Assembly: GCA_019090405.1 (NCBI GenBank)
Contig: JAHRVZ010000388.1
Location: 1 to 8,116 of the forward strand
Source of the DNA: Paracoccaceae bacterium
GTDB taxonomy: Bacteria > Pseudomonadota > Alphaproteobacteria > Rhodobacterales > Rhodobacteraceae
Direction: 5' to 3'
DNA: 8,116 bases
Shown: positions 1-6,224 of the stretch, one piece after another
How the letters are laid out: each line of letters begins with the position of its first letter
How positions within the stretch are numbered: position 1 is the first letter of the stretch
Program-made: the position numbers and the translations under genes
Notes under the pieces: model-generated
The model's database searches: none
What the model saw: the letters and a program-made list of their open reading frames with translations, nothing else
What the model was told of the DNA's origin: nothing

Positions 1-894
1 GAAAAGATCGAGCCTACCGATCCGATGCCATCCGGGTATCGCCGCACTTTGGTGCGTCAGATCGGCCAGCACGCGCATTCCGAGATTGTCGGCATGCTGC
101 CCGAAGGCAACTGGATCACCCGCGCGCCCACATTGCGGCGCAAAGCCGCGTTGTTGGCCAAGATTCAGGACGAGGGCGGGCATGGGCTGTATCTGTATTC
201 TGCCGCTGAAACGCTGGGTGTTACGCGCGAGCAAATGACCGAAGAGCTGTTGGATGGGCGGGCAAAATATTCGTCGATCTTCAACTATCCAACCCTAAGC
301 TGGGCTGACATGGGAACAATTGGCTGGCTGGTTGACGGGGCGGCGATCATGAACCAGATCCCGTTATGCCGCTGTTCGTTTGGACCTTACGCACGGGCGA
401 TGATCCGGGTTTGCAAAGAAGAAAGCTTTCACCAGCGCCAAGGCTATGAGATCGTGATGAAGCTGGCGCAGGGAACACCCGCGCAAAAAGAAATGGCGCA
501 GGACAGTCTGAACCGCTGGTGGTGGCCCTCGATCATGATGTTTGGCCCGCATGACAGCGACAGCGAACATTCGGATCAGAACATGGAGTGGAAAATCAAA
601 CGATTTTCCAATGATGAGCTGCGGCAGAAATTCATTGATGCAACCGTTCCTCAGGCTGAATATCTGGGGCTGACCTTTCCGGACCCGGACTTGAAATGGA
701 ACGAAGACAAAGGCGGCTATGACCACGGCGAAATCGACTGGAGTGAATTCTGGGCGGTTGTCAAAGGTCACGGGCCAATGGCGCGCGACCGGATTCGGGA
801 TCGTCGCCGCGCCTGGGAAGACGGCGCATGGGTCCGCGAGGCGGCTTTGGCGCACGCCGAAAAACGCCGGGCGCAAAAAATCGCCGCCGAGTAA
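1..894 (+). CDS. paaA: Phenylacetyl-CoA 1,2-epoxidase catalytic subunit PaaA (5' partial)
   Basis: PaaA is the catalytic subunit of the ring 1,2-phenylacetyl-CoA epoxidase, a bacterial di-iron multicomponent monooxygenase. It uses O2 and electrons from PaaE to make the epoxide of phenylacetyl-CoA in the cytoplasm. The reading frame is open from the first base, so the start codon lies upstream. The first in-window ATG (25) is internal, because the E. coli protein has about 20 more residues before the matching stretch. The N-terminal part is nearly identical to E. coli PaaA as I remember it, including GMLPEGNWITRAPTLRRK. The di-iron ligand motifs are visible: DEGGH (Glu codon 172-174, His 181-183) and KEESFH (His 430-432). 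WWWP and KIKRF(S/T)NDELRQ are also family hallmarks. The C-terminus, ending WVREAALAHAEKRRAQKIAAE, is complete. It heads the paaABCDE order. There are no frameshifts or missing ligands in the visible part. Confidence 0.97.
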   Translation, partial: EKIEPTDPMPSGYRRTLVRQIGQHAHSEIVGMLPEGNWITRAPTLRRKAALLAKIQDEGGHGLYLYSAAETLGVTREQMTEELLDGRAKYSSIFNYPTLSWADMGTIGWLVDGAAIMNQIPLCRCSFGPYARAMIRVCKEESFHQRQGYEIVMKLAQGTPAQKEMAQDSLNRWWWPSIMMFGPHDSDSEHSDQNMEWKIKRFSNDELRQKFIDATVPQAEYLGLTFPDPDLKWNEDKGGYDHGEIDWSEFWAVVKGHGPMARDRIRDRRRAWEDGAWVREAALAHAEKRRAQKIAAE

Positions 895-896
895 GA

Positions 897-958
897 GGGG
901 GCCAGCCCCCATCCCCCAAAATGGGGGATACCCCCGGGATATTTTAGAACAAAAGAAA
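897..958 (+). repeat. Structured intergenic repeat, copy 1 (paaA-paaB spacer)
   Basis: The paaA-paaB spacer is almost filled by structure. An ATCCCCCA arm (911-918) pairs with TGGGGGAT (922-929) around a 3-nt AAA loop, an 8-bp stem. Runs GGGGG (897-901) and CCCCC (931-935) can close an outer stem around it, or GGGGG can pair with CCCCC at 906-910 instead. After this come GGGATATTT (936-944), four variable bases, and ACAAAAGAAA (949-958). The last two blocks recur identically at 5882-5904. There is no U-tract directly after the hairpin, so it is not a standard intrinsic terminator. It may act as an RNA-processing or stability element between the two cistrons. Naming it a Rhodobacterales-type intergenic repeat is from memory. 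Confidence 0.6.
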
Positions 959-966
959 GCGATGTC

Positions 967-1251
967 ATGAGCAATGAAGTACCACTTTGGGAAGTGTTTA
1001 TTCGGCCACGTAACGGGCTTGCCCATAAACATGTCGGATCGCTGCACGCGACGGATGAGGTGATGGCGCTGCATGCGGCACGAGATGTTTATACGCGCCG
1101 CGGCGAAGGTAATTCGATTTGGGTGGTTCCGTCGGTGGCGATCACGGCAAGTGATCCGGATCAGGCGGCAGAGAACTTTGAGCCCACGGGAGACAAGATT
1201 TATCGACACCCGACGTTTTATAAAATCCCTGATGAAGTAGGGCACATGTGA
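967..1251 (+). CDS. paaB: Phenylacetyl-CoA epoxidase subunit PaaB
   Basis: PaaB is the small non-catalytic subunit of the phenylacetyl-CoA epoxidase. In the known complexes it bridges PaaA-PaaC units and is needed for activity. The product has 94 residues, matching the family's usual length of about 95. The diagnostic start is PLWEVFIRPRNGLAHKHVGS, followed by DEVMALHAARDVYTRRGEG and the WVVPS segment. The C-terminus has the FYKIPDEVGHM pattern. The ATG at 967 follows a purine-rich stretch (951-958) with only a weak Shine-Dalgarno match. It is the only start that gives the full family N-terminus. The gene lies 72 bp after paaA behind a hairpin-containing spacer, and its stop codon overlaps the start of paaC. 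Confidence 0.96.
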   Translation: MSNEVPLWEVFIRPRNGLAHKHVGSLHATDEVMALHAARDVYTRRGEGNSIWVVPSVAITASDPDQAAENFEPTGDKIYRHPTFYKIPDEVGHM

Positions 1252-1976
1252 TGGGCTTGACAAAGGCGATCCTAGAGCTGGCAGATGATCATCTGGTGTT
1301 GGGGCACCGGGTTTCAGAATGGTGCGGCCACGCGCCAATGCTTGAGGAAGATCTGGCAATGCCGAATATGGCGTTGGATCTGATTGGTACCGCGCGAACG
1401 CTTTATGAATATGCGGCTGAGCTGGAAGGCAAAGGCCAGTCCGAAGATGACATGGCCTATTTGAGGGGCGAACGTGAGTATCGCAATTGCCTGCTGGTCG
1501 AACGTCCGAATGGCGATTTTGCCCATACCATGCTGCGCCAGTTGTTCTTTGCTGCATTCATGGAACCCTACTGGCAAGCAGCGTTGAGCAGTGAAGACGA
1601 AGTGGTACGTGGGGTCGCCGGGAAAGCCGTCAAAGAAATGGCCTATCATATTCGTCATGCCGGGGAATGGGTGATCCGGTTGGGTGACGGCACCGAAGAA
1701 AGCGCGCGGCGGATGCAGCAAGCCGTGGTCGATCTGGCGATTTATACTGACGAGATGTTTGAAGGTAGCGATGTAAGTGCGTTGCCTGATCGCGCTGCAA
1801 TTCGTCCGGCATGGATCGCCACTGTGGCCCATATTTTCACCGAAGCAGGGCTTGAACTTCCTGAACCCAAATTTCCGCAATCTGGCGGCCGGGATGGTAG
1901 ACATGGCGAAAGTCTTGGCCATCTGTTGGCCGAGATGCAGTCGGTCTATCGCGCCCATCCGGGGGCATCGTGGTAG
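1251..1976 (+). CDS. paaC: Phenylacetyl-CoA epoxidase structural subunit PaaC
   Basis: PaaC is the structural subunit that forms a heterodimer with PaaA. It has the same ferritin-like fold but lacks a working di-iron site. The 241-residue product compares with about 248 in E. coli. Conserved stretches include EWCGHAP and LEEDLAMPNMALDLIG near residues 23-45, LLVERPNGDFAHT around 82, KAVKEMAYHIRHAGEWV around 127, and the C-terminal LGHLLAEMQ. I chose the ATG at 1251 because it overlaps the paaB stop in a TGATG arrangement, typical of translational coupling, with AGTAGGG (1236-1242) upstream. A GTG one codon earlier (1248) is equally readable and adds a single residue. The 3' end overlaps the paaD start by 7 bp. 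Confidence 0.96.
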   Translation: MGLTKAILELADDHLVLGHRVSEWCGHAPMLEEDLAMPNMALDLIGTARTLYEYAAELEGKGQSEDDMAYLRGEREYRNCLLVERPNGDFAHTMLRQLFFAAFMEPYWQAALSSEDEVVRGVAGKAVKEMAYHIRHAGEWVIRLGDGTEESARRMQQAVVDLAIYTDEMFEGSDVSALPDRAAIRPAWIATVAHIFTEAGLELPEPKFPQSGGRDGRHGESLGHLLAEMQSVYRAHPGASW

Positions 1977-2467
1977 CGGTTCAAACCCATCCCGATCAGG
2001 CGCTTGCCTGGTCCGCAGCGGCCTCGGTTCCGGACCCCGAAGTGCCCTGCATCAACGTTGAAGAGCTTGGCATTCTGCGCTGGCTTCGGATTGAGGACGG
2101 AGTGGCCGTTGCGGGTGTAACGCCAACCTATTCCGGTTGTCCGGCGGTTCTGGCAATCGAGTTGGCGATAGAAACTGCGCTGCTGGATGCCGGATTCAAA
2201 GCCCGGATCGAACGGGTGATGTCGCCACCCTGGACGACCGATTGGATTTCCGAAACCGGGCGTAAGAAACTGCGTGAGTATGGCATTGCGCCACCTGAAA
2301 AATCATCGGGTTCCAAACTGGCACTGTTTGGTGAAACAACCGTGGCCTGCCCGCAATGCGGTAGCACGGCTACCGAAAAACTGTCGGAATTTGGGTCGAC
2401 TGCCTGCAAAGCACAATATCGCTGTACTGCCTGCGCCGAACCTTTTGACTATTTCAAATGCATATGA
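1970..2467 (+). CDS. paaD: Phenylacetyl-CoA epoxidase assembly factor PaaD
   Basis: PaaD is a MIP18/SufT-like (DUF59) protein required for phenylacetyl-CoA epoxidase activity. It is thought to help mature an iron-sulfur or iron site and is not itself part of the catalytic core. The product has 165 residues, the same as E. coli PaaD. It shows the MIP18 signature DPEVP (22-26), TPTYSGCP (51-58) with its conserved Cys57, and PPWTTDW (86-92). A C-terminal zinc-ribbon-like region has CPQC (127-130), FGSTACK with Cys146, CTAC (152-155) and the terminal FDYFKCI. The start is GTG at 1970, overlapping the paaC stop. No ATG occurs near it in frame, so coupling to paaC is likely. Position 27 is Cys where E. 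coli has Val. Confidence 0.94.
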   Translation: MVAVQTHPDQALAWSAAASVPDPEVPCINVEELGILRWLRIEDGVAVAGVTPTYSGCPAVLAIELAIETALLDAGFKARIERVMSPPWTTDWISETGRKKLREYGIAPPEKSSGSKLALFGETTVACPQCGSTATEKLSEFGSTACKAQYRCTACAEPFDYFKCI

Positions 2468-2477
2468 AGAGGCTGAT

Positions 2478-3524
2478 ATGTTCCACGACCTGAAGATCCG
2501 CGAAATCCGCAATGAAACAGCTGATGCCGTGGCGATTGGCTTTGATGTGCCCGATGATCTGGCAGCAACATTTGAATTTCAGCCCGGTCAACATCTGACC
2601 CTGCGAGCCACGGTAGATGGGCAAGACGTGCGACGGTCGTATTCGATTGCCTGCGAACGTGGCGCTGCATTGACCGTTGGCGTCAAGCAGATTGAGGATG
2701 GTGTGTTTTCCACATTTGCCCAAAGCCTGAACCCGGGCGCAACCCTGTCCGTGATGCCTCCTGAGGGGCGGTTTGTCTGCAACGATCAGTCCAATATCGT
2801 GCTGATCGCCGCCGGGTCCGGGATTACACCGATGATTGCAATCGCGTCGGACGCTTTGGCACGGGGGGGGAATGTGACGTTGGTTTATGGTAATCGCAAA
2901 ACCGACAGCATCATGTTCCGTGAAACGCTGGATGCGTTGAAAGACCGCTATCTGAACCGCTTTACCCTGATCCATATCCTAAGTCGTGAAACGCAGGATG
3001 TGGCGTTGCTGAATGGCCGTGTCACCGGAGACAAGGTAATCTCACTGGCCAATGCCGGGGCGATTGATCTTGAAACAACTGACGGTGTGTTCCTGTGTGG
3101 TCCGGGCGAAATGATAGAAGATGTGACCCAGACGCTGACTGATCGTGGCACTGATCCAGCCCTGATCCATTCAGAACGATTTTATCAGGATGGTGAAACC
3201 CAACGCGCGCCATCAGCCGCAGCCCTGGCCACTGCTGCCAATGGTGTTTCCGTTACGGTCGTTTTGGATGGTACCACCCGCACGGTCCAGGTCGAGGCCG
3301 ATGACAACACCGTGTTGGATGCCGCAGCGCGTCAGGGTTTAGAGCTTCCATTTTCCTGCAAAGGCGGCATGTGCTGCACCTGTCGCTGCAAAGTGGCACA
3401 GGGAACAGCGGAAATGGCAACGAACTATTCGCTTGAAAACTGGGAGCTTGAAGCCGGGTTTACCCTTGCTTGCCAGACACGCCCTACGTCTGATGATCTG
3501 GTGTTGGATTTCGACGCGGCTTGA
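2478..3524 (+). CDS. paaE: Phenylacetyl-CoA epoxidase reductase subunit PaaE
   Basis: PaaE is the NAD(P)H-dependent flavo-iron-sulfur reductase that passes electrons to the PaaAC di-iron centre. The product has 348 residues (about 356 in E. coli). Domains in order: an FAD-binding barrel with RRSYSI (52-57), then an NAD(P)-binding domain with AAGSGITPM (111-119), YGNR (137-140) and FLCGPGEM (205-212). The C-terminal plant-type 2Fe-2S ferredoxin domain has Cys294, Cys299, Cys302 and Cys332 in the pattern C-x4-C-x2-C-x29-C. The ATG at 2478 is chosen over an in-frame upstream ATG (2274, inside paaD) because it has a clear Shine-Dalgarno, AAGAGG (2467-2472), and gives the family N-terminus. An eight-G run (2863-2870) lies within the coding sequence and the frame is intact through it. 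It ends the paa core. Confidence 0.96.
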   Translation: MFHDLKIREIRNETADAVAIGFDVPDDLAATFEFQPGQHLTLRATVDGQDVRRSYSIACERGAALTVGVKQIEDGVFSTFAQSLNPGATLSVMPPEGRFVCNDQSNIVLIAAGSGITPMIAIASDALARGGNVTLVYGNRKTDSIMFRETLDALKDRYLNRFTLIHILSRETQDVALLNGRVTGDKVISLANAGAIDLETTDGVFLCGPGEMIEDVTQTLTDRGTDPALIHSERFYQDGETQRAPSAAALATAANGVSVTVVLDGTTRTVQVEADDNTVLDAAARQGLELPFSCKGGMCCTCRCKVAQGTAEMATNYSLENWELEAGFTLACQTRPTSDDLVLDFDAA

Positions 3525-3555
3525 TTTTTAGCACCGTTTCGGGGTTTCATGGGCT

Positions 3556-4188
3556 ATGGCCAGTAAGACTCCAGATCTGCAAGCCGCTTATGCGCTTAAA
3601 ACGCCGGATGATTCCAGGCGGCTTTATGGCGAATGGGCTGGCGATTATGACGCTGATTTCGCAGCGCGCGAAGACTATCAGCTGCACATACACACTGCCC
3701 GCGCCTTTGTAGCCGCCGGCGGTCAGGGTCCGGTTCTGGACGTGGGCGCGGGCACCGGGCTATGTGGTTCGGTATTGGCCGGGCTGGGCGTCGGGCCAAT
3801 TGATGCAACCGATATCAGTGCGGAAATGTTGCAGCAGGCAATGCTCAAGGACATTTACCGCGATGCCATCGAAGCCGATCTGACGCATGGCATTCCGGCG
3901 GCCCATGAAAGTTATTCCGGCATCGTATCTTCGGGTGCGTTCACCACTGGCCACGTTGGCCCAGCCGCCATTGATGCGTTGCTGCGTGTCGCCCGTCATG
4001 GCGCGCAATTTGCCATTTCAGTTAACTCTAAACATTTTGAAGCGGCTGGTTTTGACGTTAAATTCAGGGCATTGGAACTGAACCAAATACAGAAACTGAC
4101 CCTTGTTGAAACACCAATTTACGGCGATTTAGCAACCGGAGATCACAAAGACGACTTGGCAAAAATTGCATTATTTGAAAAAGAATAA
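3556..4188 (+). CDS. Class I SAM-dependent methyltransferase, substrate unknown
   Basis: This is a 210-residue Rossmann-fold (class I) methyltransferase. Motif I is clear: VLDVGAGTGLCG (60-71). It is followed by an acidic-containing DATDIS (83-88) that fits the second strand, where ribose-binding acids lie. SGIVSSGAFTTGHV (121-134) corresponds to the motif-IV strand region. An N-terminal segment LYGEWAGDYDADF (23-35) is typical of small-molecule methyltransferases of the METTL27 (Williams-Beuren region)-like group. That subfamily link is from memory. No signal peptide or membrane helix is seen. The ATG at 3556 has only a weak ribosome site (GGGG at 3541-3544). The gene begins 31 bp after paaE with no visible terminator between, so cotranscription is likely. 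The acceptor substrate cannot be inferred, and a role in phenylacetate metabolism is only positional. Confidence 0.82.
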   Translation: MASKTPDLQAAYALKTPDDSRRLYGEWAGDYDADFAAREDYQLHIHTARAFVAAGGQGPVLDVGAGTGLCGSVLAGLGVGPIDATDISAEMLQQAMLKDIYRDAIEADLTHGIPAAHESYSGIVSSGAFTTGHVGPAAIDALLRVARHGAQFAISVNSKHFEAAGFDVKFRALELNQIQKLTLVETPIYGDLATGDHKDDLAKIALFEKE

Positions 4189-4291
4189 GGTTTTATGCAC
4201 TGATTACCGGCCTGATTATTCGACAACTTTCGACCGAAAACACCTCAGATTTGAATTACGAGTTCCATTCATTTAGCCAAAGGCTATAGAC
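4189..4291 (+). promoter_or_regulatory. Short spacer with hairpin over the acyltransferase ribosome site
   Basis: This 103-bp gap is visibly more AT-rich than the paa genes and may hold a promoter for the acyltransferase, though no convincing -35/-10 pair stands out. Its 3' end has TAGCC (4274-4278), AAA, GGCTA (4282-4286), a 5-bp hairpin. The presumed Shine-Dalgarno AAAGG (4279-4283) lies in its loop and 3' arm. The initiation codon is 8 nt downstream. No terminator is evident for the methyltransferase. Confidence 0.3.
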
Positions 4292-5725
4292 TTGCCAAAG
4301 CAAGAGCCTCCAGCGGGCGATCAGTTACCTCGACCAAAAACCGACGCTTTTTTGCGCTGGTTGGGTCGCTATGTGTTTACTGTGTTCTTTCGCCAGATCG
4401 AAATTATCGGTAAAAAGCATATACCGGAAACCGGGCCAATTGTTATTGTTGCCAAACATTCAAACAGTCTGGTGGACGCTGGTTTTATCACCACTTACTT
4501 TCCGCGAATGCCACGTATGTTGGGTGCCAGTATAATTTGGGACAACAAGCCGCTGGTCCCTTTGCTGACCGCTGCCCGAGTCATCCCAGTGTTTCGCCAA
4601 CAGGACCAAAGAGCCAACATCACACGAAATAGGCATGCCTATGCCGCAACGTGGGACTTGCTGGACGCCGGGGGCGTGTTAGCGCTGTTTCCAGAAGGCG
4701 TTAGCCACAACGACCCGTTCATCAAACCCATGAAACCCGGAACCGCGCGCATTGTGCTTGAGGCAGAGCGACATCGCGGCCCGCTTAACATCACCATTAT
4801 TCCCGTTGGATTGAATTTCGAAGCCAATACCAAATTCCGGTCGCGCATTTTGATGCAGATTGGAGAACCACTGAAAATTTCTGATGTTGTCCAAAGTTAC
4901 ACACAAGCCGAGCGGCAGGAGCGTACAAAATATGTACGTCAACTAAACCAGCGCATCCACGATGGGTTGATCGCTGTTTCGCCCAGCTTTGAAACCTGGG
5001 AAGAAGCCCGTCTGGTTGGACGAACTGCAGATATTTGGGGCCAACATGAGCTTGCCCCCTTAACCGAAGTGGATTTTGTCGAGGCCGTGGCGTTGCGACG
5101 GGATTTTGCGCAGGGGTATCACTGGATGCGTAAACATCATCCAGAACGCACCGCTGCCTTCTGGGATACAATGTTCGAATATGACCAGCTTTTGACCACT
5201 GCCGGATTGCAGGACCGACAGATTGGGCAGAATTACCCAGCTATTTCCGCGTTTGGGTTTGCGCTGCGTTTAATCGCCAAATTGGCAATACGATTGCCGT
5301 TATCTCTGGTTGGAGCGGTGCTGAACCTGATTCCTCTGCAAATCTCGGCCTTCGTAGGTCGGGGGAATGACGCTGACAAACGCGCCACCTGGTTGATTTT
5401 TTCCAGCGTAATTGTGTTCCCGCTGATCTGGACCCTGCAAGCAATTCTTGCTGGTGCAATAGCTGACAGGTGTTGTGGTTCCGTCTGGGGCTGGGTTGCC
5501 GGTGTAACCATATTTCTAGCGGGACCCGTCCTTGGGCGGTTTTCGTTGACGTACTTTGATTTTCGCCGACAACTGACGCACCAACTTCGAGCATGGCTGG
5601 TTTTGCGCACGCGCAAAAACCTGTCGGAAAAACTCGTCAGAACCCGAAAGGAGTTATTGGCCGAGCTGACAGAGCTTGTTGAGTTTTATGACGCCAATGC
5701 CGAACCCGAAAATACGCTGGGTTAG
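4292..5725 (+). CDS. PlsC-type membrane acyltransferase (glycerol-3-phosphate/lysophosphatidate type)
   Basis: The product (477 residues) has an N-terminal PlsC-like acyltransferase domain and is probably involved in phospholipid or other acyl-lipid synthesis at the inner membrane. The catalytic block is AKHSNSLVDAGF with His56 and Asp62, spaced H-x5-D rather than the usual PlsC H-x4-D. This resembles the HPNSFLDA form in some bacterial relatives and the HANQFVD form in fungal Gpt2/Sct1 glycerol-3-phosphate acyltransferases, as I recall them. Further blocks are FRQQD (101-105), LFPEGVSHN (132-140) and IIPVGLNF (169-176). The C-terminal region, absent from simple PlsC proteins, holds hydrophobic stretches near 320-352, 367-390 and 398-414, likely membrane segments, then a charged tail with coiled-coil character (440-468). 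The start is TTG at 4292: a stop codon lies at 4274-4276, there is no ATG in between, and AAAGG sits 8 nt upstream. The acyl acceptor is not determinable. Confidence 0.85.
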   Translation: MPKQEPPAGDQLPRPKTDAFLRWLGRYVFTVFFRQIEIIGKKHIPETGPIVIVAKHSNSLVDAGFITTYFPRMPRMLGASIIWDNKPLVPLLTAARVIPVFRQQDQRANITRNRHAYAATWDLLDAGGVLALFPEGVSHNDPFIKPMKPGTARIVLEAERHRGPLNITIIPVGLNFEANTKFRSRILMQIGEPLKISDVVQSYTQAERQERTKYVRQLNQRIHDGLIAVSPSFETWEEARLVGRTADIWGQHELAPLTEVDFVEAVALRRDFAQGYHWMRKHHPERTAAFWDTMFEYDQLLTTAGLQDRQIGQNYPAISAFGFALRLIAKLAIRLPLSLVGAVLNLIPLQISAFVGRGNDADKRATWLIFSSVIVFPLIWTLQAILAGAIADRCCGSVWGWVAGVTIFLAGPVLGRFSLTYFDFRRQLTHQLRAWLVLRTRKNLSEKLVRTRKELLAELTELVEFYDANAEPENTLG

Positions 5726-5870
5726 GGTCGTTTCCTGACCAGTTCACGTTTCTTGGAATAGACTCGTAGATCAAAGACCACCACACTTTGCCCCCCCGAT
5801 TGTCGCGACCTGAAACGCTTTTTGCATCGGTCAGTTCAATGGTCTGACTGAACTTCCAAAAGAACTTTTG

Positions 5871-5904
5871 AGCCTCCGGCGGGGATATTTCCAAACAAAA
5901 GAAA
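5871..5904 (+). repeat. Intergenic repeat, copy 2
   Basis: A GCCTCCGGC mini-hairpin (5872-5880) is followed by GGGATATTT (5882-5890), four bases, and ACAAAAGAAA (5895-5904). Both blocks and their spacing are identical to the copy at 936-958. Only the four intervening bases (CCAA versus TAGA) and the upstream GC-rich part differ. Hairpin-plus-GGGATATTT elements are, to my memory, common between genes in roseobacter genomes, but their function is unknown to me. Confidence 0.6.
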
Positions 5905-5967
5905 TAATTTGTTAGGGTTAATGGGTGACAGTCTAAAGGCGGAACAGGCGGGGACGCCGATGGCCGT

Positions 5968-6010
5968 AACAAGAGAAAGCTCCTTGCCTTGCACTTTGCA
6001 GGTAAGGAGC
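5968..6010 (-). terminator. Likely intrinsic terminator for the minus-strand VOC transcript
   Basis: Arms GCTCCTTGCC (5979-5988) and GGTAAGGAGC (6001-6010) pair over 10 positions with one G-U. They continue through a single bulged T (5989) into TGCA (5990-5993) / TGCA (5997-6000) around a CTT loop. The result is a stem of about 14 bp. On the minus strand the hairpin is followed directly by TTTCTCTTGTT, a U-rich tract, which fits Rho-independent termination of leftward transcripts. On the plus strand no U-tract follows. It would leave the VOC mRNA with a 3' untranslated region of roughly 215-250 nt. Less likely, it is part of a small RNA. Confidence 0.5.
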
Positions 6011-6224
6011 CGATCATTTCCCGATCGTCAGTTAAACCAAATTGATTGCTGCTAGATTCCGATAACATGACGTGTTGGAACGAGAGAATCCACACAATTC
6101 AGGTGGCGTGATTTTATCGAACTACACCGGCACTGACTGTCCGGTTTGCAGCACCTAAATTGACTCGTTTCAGCCAAAGTTTAAAATTGGGCAGTATTTC
6201 TGTCTTAGTTGGTGATGGCCTTCT

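Larger units (their letters stand above)
5726..6224. other. 499-bp intergenic region between convergent genes
   Basis: I see no credible gene here. The longest frames lack ribosome sites, family signatures and coding character. Contents from left to right: a small stem GGTC/GACC (5726-5740) just after the acyltransferase stop; AGTTCA/TGAACT arms around 5833-5854; a CAAAA/TTTTG mini-hairpin (5857-5870); the second copy of the repeat (5871-5904); a TTGTTAGGGTTAAT stretch (5909-5922); a strong hairpin read as a minus-strand terminator (5979-6010); a CGATC/GATCG stem (6011-6027); and ACCGG/CCGGT arms (6126-6145). The acyltransferase on the plus strand and the VOC gene on the minus strand both end into this region. 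Confidence 0.55.

Noticed and set aside
897..935. paaA-paaB hairpin as an intrinsic terminator ending a paaA-only transcript
   Set aside because: No uninterrupted U-tract follows the stem, only ATATTTTAG further on, and paaB-E would then lack a visible promoter. It is kept only as a structured spacer.
364..1557. 397-codon open frame on the minus strand across paaA, paaB and paaC
   Set aside because: It is antisense to three well-recognised genes and crosses their spacer. It has no family signature, and its translation is low-complexity in character. It is a shadow of GC-rich codon use.
2274..2477. Upstream in-frame extension of paaE starting at 2274
   Set aside because: It lies inside paaD in another frame. 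The ATG at 2478 has a good ribosome site and gives the family N-terminus.
5960..6055. 31-codon plus-strand frame beginning MAVTRESS, covering the strong hairpin
   Set aside because: It has an ATG with some G-rich sequence upstream but no conserved feature, and its codons are dictated by the stem-loop. It is not supportable as a gene without conservation data.
5637..6095. 152-codon minus-strand frame in the convergent gap
   Set aside because: It overlaps the acyltransferase 3' end and translates the repeat copy and the hairpin. No recognisable domain or ribosome site is present.
6126..6145. ACCGG/CCGGT inverted arms near TTTGCAGCACC, considered as an insertion-sequence end
   Set aside because: There is no matching opposite end, no target duplication and no transposase fragment in the window. 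A 5-bp stem alone is not evidence.
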